Source of the DNA: Rhinopomastus cyanomelas
Taxonomy: Eukaryota; Chordata; Aves; Bucerotiformes; Rhinopomastidae
Assembly: GCA_013400115.1 (NCBI GenBank)
Contig: VXBP01002538.1
Coordinates: 62,001 to 126,000 of the forward strand
Direction of reading: 5' to 3'
DNA length: 64,000 bases
Positions 57,083-64,000 of the stretch are shown in pieces (positions within the stretch are counted from its first letter, which is position 1; every line of letters starts with the position of its first letter). The position numbers and the translations under genes are program-made. The notes below the pieces were generated by a model. That model was given only the letters and a program-made list of their open reading frames with translations, was not told the origin of the DNA and did not search any database.

Positions 57083-58748
57083 ACGAGTCTCTGTGCTTCC
57101 AGTGAACCTCTGTCTAATTTCACCCAGTGGGGTTCAAGGAGTACTCAAGAAGAGCACGTAGACCTTTAATGTGCCTCTTTCATGAATTGGCTTTTCCTGC
57201 CCCATGCCAGTTGTTTGATGTGGATTTTACAGCCACATCTCTATTACTGGATGGAAGCAGGTTTTTACTGGCAGTCTCAGGGCCTGTTCTTGATCAGAAC
57301 CACTACTTTGATTTCAATGGAATTCACTTTGGCTCTTGTGGTAAAACCGGATTCATTGGATCCGCTGGTGGGTCAGATGGGATTGAGGCTGTAAATATTT
57401 GTGCTACACTATTGCAAATGGTGGTTGTAGAATTAATTCAACTGAAAACTTATCCATTGCTTAGTGAGGTCACTGGCCAGCCCACTGGCAAGCTGCGGTT
57501 ACACAGGAATAAAGGCTTTGTTAAATGGATTATTTGAATCTCAGAATTAAAATGTTCAGGGCAGGCTGGGAGGTCTCAGCACAGCTGTATATGTTGCATA
57601 ACCCCCCAGAGTACAGGCCCCAGAGTTTAGGCAGAAATCCCTGGGAAATAAGATGTAAATATCACTGAGTGACGGTTCGGTTACAGAACCAACACAGCTC
57701 ACATCTTCATAGTCAATCTGGTTAAGTTCCTTGTCAGTGTTTTTTTTTTTAGTTTCCAGTTAATTAGCAGTAAAATTGTTTAGGTACAGATGATACCAAA
57801 GAGGTTTTTTGAATGTGCTGAGTGGTCAGTGCCTTGTGGCCTTACTCAAATATTTTATTCAGTTCTTTCTCTGGTGCTGCTCTATTCCACTAAGTATGGC
57901 CAGGAAAACTTCTGATATCAGTCTTTGTCCTCATCAGATGACACCAAGGTTCTGCTTTTGGAATTTAACTTCATATGAATCTCACTGTATCAGCACTGTG
58001 TATGGAGCAGCTAGCTGCATGAGCTAAACACAGAGATGTTGCATTTCTCAAGTTCCACCAGCTTTATAATAAATTAATTCTGAAAATACGGCTCTTACAG
58101 CTTGACTATTACTCAGTTCAATGGCAGCTTATCAAAAAATAAACGAAACTGTCATGTGGCTGCTGCCAAGCCTCATAATTTCATGTGCAGCCCCCCATGT
58201 GAAAACTCTTGCTGGTGGTTTTAATTTGCTTTTGACCACTAGAATCTTCAGCCACTGCTCATGTTTGCTGTGGCTACACGTGCAGCAACCACAGAAAATT
58301 GTTTCAAACCACTGATAAAAGTCCTATCTCTGCTTGTCATGGCTTCACCATTATTTTCAGTTTGTGCTCTTGTGTTCAGTGTGGCCTTGAGGATCCATGC
58401 AACAAAAGTTATATTTTTAATAGAAGATTTTTATAGTTTCAGACACTAATAGAGTGATTCTGTCCAATATCTGAGTTTGGACAGTTTGCAAAAGCAGCAG
58501 GTACCATCAATAATCGCAGCATTTGATGTTCTCCGGTTACTGCAGAAGCTGAAAATGTGAATAATATGGTTCATGGTGAGAACTGGGAAAATCTCCAAAC
58601 TTAAATTTGCAGAGGAAGATACTATACTAATACAGTAAAAGCAGCTGAGGAGAATTTGGTTTGGAGGCCAAGGACTGCCCTCATTTAAGTTGACATGTCT
58701 CATTGTGTCTGTATGTCCCTTGAAATCTTGCTTGACTTTAATCATAAA
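57083..58748 (+). other. PRKCE: PRKCE intron 1 segment
   Basis: Contains a 136-codon open frame (57127-57537) with no recognisable domain. Around 57282-57345 there is a faint match to an old amniote repeat (GGGCCTGTTCTTGATC, TTTGATTTCAATGGAATTCA). Confidence 0.45.
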
Positions 58749-59108
58749 CATGGAATGGCTTGGGTTGGAAAGCACCTCAGAGATCATCCAGTACTAACCC
58801 TCTGCCATGGGCAGGGACACCTCTCACCAGACCAGGTTGCCCAGAGCCCAATCCAACCCTGGCCTTGAGAACTTCTAGGGATGATGGAGCAGCCACAACC
58901 TCCCTGGACAACCTGTTCCAGTGTCTCAGCACCCTCATAGACAGGAATTTCTTCCTAAGGTCTAAATCTAAATCTGTCCTTTTATTTAGAGACCATCTCC
59001 CTTGTCCTATCACTAGAGTCCCTTGTACAAAGTGCCTCTCCAGCTTTGCTGTAGCCCCTTCAGGTCCTAGAAAGCTGCTATAAGGTTCCATAGGATCCTT
59101 CTCCTGAC
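58749..59108 (-). repeat. CR1 LINE, 3' about 360 bp
   Basis: ATGGAATGGCTTGGGTTGGA, AAGCACCTCAGAGATCATCC, CCATGGGCAGGGACACCTCT and CCCTTGTCCTATCACTAGAG. The minus strand still decodes part of the CR1 ORF2 C-terminus. Confidence 0.9.
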
Positions 59109-60689
59109 TGATACTTTCCTGTTGTACTAACACTAGGAATTTTAGTTTACGTAGCTTGTATCCTATTTGCTACCATCCTCAGTCTCTCTCCTTTTCCCCT
59201 GTCAGATTTTGAAAGAACCTGCCAGGTATTGGATTCTCTGGAAGATCCGCTGTTACCTAATAAAAAATTCTAGTGCGGGGTGAGGCAGAGCAATAAATGT
59301 GAAGACATCATGATATTCTGGTTCTGTTATGAGGCTGGACTTGGGTCTCGCTCAGCTACAGTCTGCCTGTTGCTCATCCACTGCTGAGAAGAGACGCTTA
59401 ATTGGACTTCTGAAATTGTTTGGGCTTTCCCTAACCGTTTGAGTTCCATAGGAAATGTCTGTTAGATTGCTAAGGTCTTCTCTGCTCTGTACCTTTGCTT
59501 TCTTAACCTTAACCTGTGCTTTATAGCTGCTTTGATGGGACACATAGGGTTTCTTTGCTATAGCAGGGACTGCAGACAAGAAAGTTCAGATAAAACTTCC
59601 CTAAGTTCAGCAGACTTTTTTGCTGTAAGATAGTAGTAGTAAAAAATCATCACTAGGATTCTTCTGAGACCTCTGAACTCGGCTCCATGTGCCTCATGCA
59701 TGGAGCAGGTGCAAAGTGGTTGCCTGTGCATTCGGCATAATTCAGGAGCAAATCCTTGAATCACATTAGTCCCAGCTCTAGGGCCCTGTCCAGTCTTTGG
59801 GACCAAGGTGAATCAAGCAGCAGGTTTGGCCAGGAAGTCTGAGCAACACACATTCAGTTTAAGCCCTGGATGGCAAGTGAAGCGTGTTTGGTTTGATAGC
59901 CACAACCCCATTTCCCAACTGAACAGCAAAGGCCTTGGCCCTTTTCTCCCAAAAGTTCTGATTTTTTTCCCCATTTCTTTCTCCTTCCACATCCGTTCCT
60001 GTCAGACTTCTCCAGATTAAAGAAAAACAACCTCCACTTATTGTAATGGTTCCTATTTCTGCCTGCAAATGGTTTTGTACAAGCTGTTCCAGTTCAAAGG
60101 GGGAACAGTTTTGAAAGTGGTTGGTCTCCAATTCTGGATGCTGATGTTTTGTCTGCTGACAAAAAATGGCTTTTCTGGTCACTGGTAAAATCCCTTTGGA
60201 AAGATACAGAGCATCTGTTCATAACTTGTGAAACAGATGGAGCCAACTAAGTGAAAATGCATTCTAGTGCCCAAGGCCCCTTTAAAACATTTGCCTTCAG
60301 CTGCTTCTTTCTTTAAAAAAGGGCATCTTGCAGAAGACACACCGAGCCACTGGAGTTGCTGATGGTGATTCCAAATGCCAGCACTCTGATGGGAATTAAT
60401 CTCAGTGCTGCACGGAGTCACCTGAGTAATTTGCTCTAATGCCTGAGAGGACTTAGCTGTGAACCAGATCACCGTGTTTTGTGGGGGGGAAAACGGAACT
60501 CTCCAGTTCAATGCAATTCTTTGCATATATCTCCAAAATAATGAGTGAGCAGGATGATGCAATTGAGGCATTTAGAAGAATTTTGAGAGTTCCTCACAGA
60601 AGATGCTCAAGTCATAGGACCATAACTTAGAAGACAAAAGGCAGTGGTGTGTCTTTATGTGGAAACAGGCTAAAAGAGCACAGATTTGT
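59109..60689 (+). other. PRKCE: PRKCE intron 1 segment without visible repeats
   Basis: I see nothing recognisable. Minus-strand open frames at 59859-60182 and 60179-60571 have no family motif. Confidence 0.5.
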
Positions 60690-60806
60690 TTTGATTGGAA
60701 GAGACCTTTCAATCCTCAAATCTGACCACTGACAGAGCACTGCCAGGTCACCACTCAGTCATGTCCCTCAGCACCACATCTTCATAACTTTAAATCCCTC
60801 CAGGGT
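60690..60806 (-). repeat. CR1 LINE 3' fragment
   Basis: GATTGGAAGAGACCTTTCAA, GACCACTGACAGAGCACTGC and CATGTCCCTCAGCACCACAT, CTCCAGGG. The terminal octamers are lost. Confidence 0.8.
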
Positions 60807-61050
60807 TTGTGTAGTGAATTTTCATAGTGGTTCAAGTTTTGCAGCTTATCTGTCCAAGAAGGTTGTTTGAATTCTTTGTCTGTGTTGCTGAAATGAATGT
60901 TAACTCATGAAGGTAAAAGCTATGGACCTTATTGTCAGTGATTGTGATTGTTTATGGAGTAAATGAAACACTGAGAATGCAGAAGTATTGTCCTGAATTG
61001 ACTGAATGGCAGCCTTCAGAGCAGATCTGCTGATGGACTCTGAGTGCCTT

Positions 61051-61484
61051 TAGAATCATAGAATCATAGAATCACTACGGATTGGAAGGGACCTCCAAAG
61101 ATCATCTAGTCCAACCCGCCTGCAACAGCAGGATCACCTAAACCAAGCCACACAGGAACACATCCAGTTGGGTCTCAAATATCTCCAGTGAAAGAGACTC
61201 CCCAACCCCCCTGGGCAGCCTGTTCCAGTGCTCCGTCACCCTCACCGTGAAGAAGTTCCTTCTCAGGTTCATGTGGAACCTCCTGTGTTCCAGCTTACAA
61301 CCATTGCCCCTTGTCCTATCACTACATGACACCGAGAACAGCCCAGTTCCATCCTCCTGACACCCACCCCTCAAATATTTATAGTCATTAATGAGGTCAC
61401 CCCTCAGTCTCCTCTTCTCCAAGCTAAAGAGACCCGACTCCCTCAGCCTCTCCTCGTAAGGGAGGTGCTCCACCTCCTTTAAAT
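61051..61484 (-). repeat. CR1 LINE, 3' about 430 bp with open ORF2 C-terminus
   Basis: The minus strand keeps a continuous frame through the CR1 ORF2 C-terminus: EHLPYEERLRESGLFSLEKR, RLRGDLINDYKYLRGGCQED, then FHMNLRRNFFTVRVTEHWNR and a stop after LDVFLCGLV. The plus strand starts AGAATCATAGAATCATAGAA. 5'-truncated; no full element. Confidence 0.95.
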
Positions 61485-61652
61485 TCCCTTTCAGGGAATA
61501 GGGTGGAAGTCGATGTGGTCTGACAGGTTCTCCTCTGCAGATACCTTTCCACATGTTCCTCTTGCAGCCCTGTTACTCTGGAGGAGGATTGGATAGATAG
61601 AAGAAGATCAGAAAAAGAGAGCTTTCACTAGAATGTGTTCAAGGATAATGCA

Positions 61653-61766
61653 AGTGTTCAAGGCCAGATTGGATGGGGCTCTGGGAAACCTAGTCTAGTG
61701 GGAGGTATTGCTGCCCAGGGTAGGGGATTAGAACTAGATGATCTCTGAGGTCTCTTCCAAGCTAAA
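61653..61766 (+). repeat. CR1 LINE 3' fragment
   Basis: GTGTTCAAGGCCAGATTGGA, TGGGGCTCTGGGAAACCTAG and GATGATCTCTGAGGTCTCTT. Same subfamily as 3758-4408. Confidence 0.88.
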
Positions 61767-61803
61767 CCTAGATGATCTTTCAAGGTCCCTAATGTTCTGT
61801 GTT
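61767..61803 (+). repeat. CR1 LINE terminal stub of a second subfamily
   Basis: CCTAGATGATCTTTCAAGGT then CCCTAATGTTCTGTG. It directly abuts the preceding copy, so a second truncated insertion or a chimeric end is likely. Confidence 0.65.
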
Positions 61804-63539
61804 CTGTAAACCACTCTATGATGCATTGATTTGAGCTTTTTGAGCATATCTTTGAAGGATTAGGTCTTCAGATGGTCGTTGTGGCTACATCAGTTCTGTG
61901 CTAATAGTTGTCTGGTTTGGGGTGAGAACACTCCCCAGAGCCACCTGCTTAACAGCAGAGGTGCTGCCCAAAGGAAGCTGGGAGACGAGAAACCCCTCTA
62001 GTGATTTCATATTCAACCAACTGAACCTGTGAGCTGACAAAAGCAGAAGTTGCTGCCTCTTGTCTTATTTTTTTTCTCCCACTGCTGGGTACAGTCAATG
62101 CTCTGACCCTTTCTCAAGTTGTGGTCACATACTTCCTGCCTCAACTTTGCACCCCTCTGCAGCGTCTGCACAGAGGATTTGGCTTTCCATCTTCTAAAAA
62201 TCCTGCCTTCCCCTTTATTTAACTGGCTTTGATAAGAAATAGAATTTAAATGATTGCAGTTCTGAACCAGGAAAAGAAGGGAATTAAAAGCCTCTTATGT
62301 AAGATTTTGGGCTTTGTCTCATCAATTTCTTCCTCCACCTTGCTTCTTTTCCTCCCTAATTCCTCAGCTTTGCCATCTGCACTCACTAGAGACTGGGATT
62401 TAGCTACGGTGAAGTAGCTGAAAAATGGTTCTAGGGAAAATCTCTGCTGAAGGTACTCTGCATTTGAATGGGAACTGCTGCAAAGGAGGCACCTTCTTGC
62501 CTCCATCAGTGACTTCCTAGCGCTCAAAGTTTACTTTCAGGTAGATTCTGTTAGTAGGAGAGAAACATTTCTGCTTCTGACATTCATGATTATAAATCAA
62601 ATGCTTTTCCTTTTTCCAAGTTCATTAACAGTCACTCATTAACAGATGTTGCTACATAGACTGGGCTTAGCCATTCAAACACTCTGCCTTTTTAGCCCCA
62701 GTTTGAAAAAAGATTACACGGACTTTTTCTGCCCCATGAGGACAACATGAAAACATGAGCTAGACCATTCTTTAGCCCAACTCCTCTATCTTTTGTGTCA
62801 GCTGAACAGAACATCTTGTGGTATGTGGAGTGTGGAATGTGGGAGCTGCACTGATTTATACCTGGTGTGATTCTCCTGGGTCCAAAATATTACTGAGGCA
62901 ACAGAAATTGGGAGTTTGAAAGTCCTCAACTAGGGAGCGACTGAAAGTCCTTAACTAAAGAGCAACATGGCCTTTCTTTTGCTTTGCAGTAGGTTAATGG
63001 ATTGTTCTTAACACTTCTCCCACACTAGATCACTTGTATCACTGGATCATTTTTATCACTGGATCACTTGCAAGAGAATCAAACCAAAAGCACCAATGAA
63101 ACCACCTTATTCAGGTGATTCTGGTAGGGTGAAAGCTTGCTGTGACTTCTGAAACTGCCAGAGCAGCACCTATCTCAACTGGTAGGTGCAAAGCTGAACT
63201 TTCCTGCTGATGGAGGAGTCAGTGCTCTGTAACAAACTTCTCATGCCAGTTGTACATGATGTGATTCACTTCCTGCTCAAACCTTAGTTCTGTATTCTTT
63301 GGCAGCTGAAATTTCACACCCAAGTGTGTTTTTGTGCAGCAGCTGAACTGACTCCTGTATGGGTAAGGCCCTACAAGGGCTCCACAGAGAATCCACTGCA
63401 TGAGGGTAGGTGTATATTTGCAGTTGGCTAGACAACATGTCGTAACATCATTACAAGGTATTGTTTGCCTTTAGGAGACCTCCTGCCCCATAAACATCTT
63501 CTACTTTTTCCATATGTGATGGGGGGAGAAGGCAAAGTA
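61804..63539 (+). other. PRKCE: PRKCE intron 1 segment with two small tandem duplications
   Basis: A 24-25-bp unit GAAAGTCCTCAACTAGGGAG (variant GAAAGTCCTTAACTAAAGAG) is repeated at 62918-62966. A 17-bp unit built on GGATCACTTGTATCACT occurs about three times at 63026-63072. Nothing else is recognisable. Confidence 0.6.
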
Positions 63540-63785
63540 GGGGACTGTGAAGGTAGGGATAGAGGTAGATTTAGATTAGATCCGAGGAAGAAATGCTTCC
63601 CTGTGAGGGTGCTGAGGCTCTGGAACAAGTTGCCCTGAGGAGGTTGTGGCTGCTCCATCATCCCAAGGAAGTATTCAAGATTGGGCTCTGGGCAACCTGG
63701 TCTGGTGAGAAGTGCCCCATGGCAGGGGTTTGGCACTGGATGATCTCTGAGGTCTCTGACAACCTAAACAATTTTATGAATCTGT
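63540..63785 (+). repeat. CR1 LINE 3' fragment
   Basis: CTGTGAGGGTGCTGAGGCTC, GGAGGTTGTGGCTGCTCCAT, GGGCTCTGGGCAACCTGGTC and GATGATCTCTGAGGTCTCTG. Same subfamily as 3758-4408. Confidence 0.9.
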
Positions 63786-64000
63786 TGGAGAGGCATATCT
63801 GTGAAACATCAAATACTGCTGCTGGTAACAACTTCAGCTCCCAAGGGTTAACAGAGTGTCTACCTTGGAGTTTTGCAACCTGTGTGTTACACAAGTGTAG
63901 CTGGAAAACAAATATCTGCTTTATTATCATGCAGCTCTTCTATTATCAACAGCTAAATACATCAGATTTAATCGTGTGGCTTCTAGTATTCTGTGTGTTG

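Noticed and set aside
57127..57537. A 136-codon open frame as a possible gene.
   Set aside because: No domain, no splice or promoter context, and part of it overlaps a faint old repeat.
61138..61554. A 138-codon minus-strand ORF that looks like a gene.
   Set aside because: It is the CR1 ORF2 C-terminus of a truncated LINE copy plus flanking DNA, not a host gene.

Overview
The window is nuclear DNA from a bird. Two vertebrate genes sit head to head, the non-coding DNA is full of 5'-truncated CR1 LINEs, and CpG-island promoters are separated by short intergenic DNA. CR1 is the dominant repeat: about 35 fragments, by my hand count roughly 8.5 kb or 13% of the window. That is more than I would expect in chicken and suggests a lineage with active CR1 expansion, such as Piciformes or relatives. 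This lineage guess is inference only.

Layout. Positions 1-7,780 on the minus strand hold the 5' part of SRBD1 (S1 RNA-binding domain protein 1, Tex/Spt6-like). There is a probable non-coding first exon in a CpG island at about 7.4-8.1 kb, a 5 kb first intron, and four coding exons giving the first 259 residues. The last of these enters the Tex N-terminal domain. Positions 8.1-20.3 kb are intergenic and hold CR1 copies, one ancient MIR-type SINE, an older palindromic element and a composite 5S-rRNA/CR1 retroelement. Positions 20.3-22.1 kb hold the PRKCE (protein kinase C epsilon) CpG island, a GC-rich leader with several short upstream ORFs, and coding exon 1. That exon encodes residues 1-116, the C2 domain, and ends at a clean splice donor. 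Positions 22.1-64 kb are PRKCE intron 1: no further PRKCE exon is visible. The first 5 kb is almost free of CR1, and the 39-63 kb part is very dense in CR1, with nested copies.

The SRBD1-PRKCE head-to-head order matches the mammalian arrangement, so this is conserved synteny. The two genes are not known to act in one pathway: SRBD1 is a putative nucleic-acid-binding nuclear protein and PRKCE a lipid-activated signalling kinase.

The most unusual signal is a pair of composite retroelements. One has a 5S-rRNA-derived head (8,599-8,712) and the other a tRNA-Lys-like head (45,094-45,258). Both run directly into nearly the same CR1-like 3' tail. This could mean CR1-mobilised SINE families with interchangeable Pol III heads, or two template-switch chimeras. 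No viral genes, toxin genes or CRISPR arrays were found.
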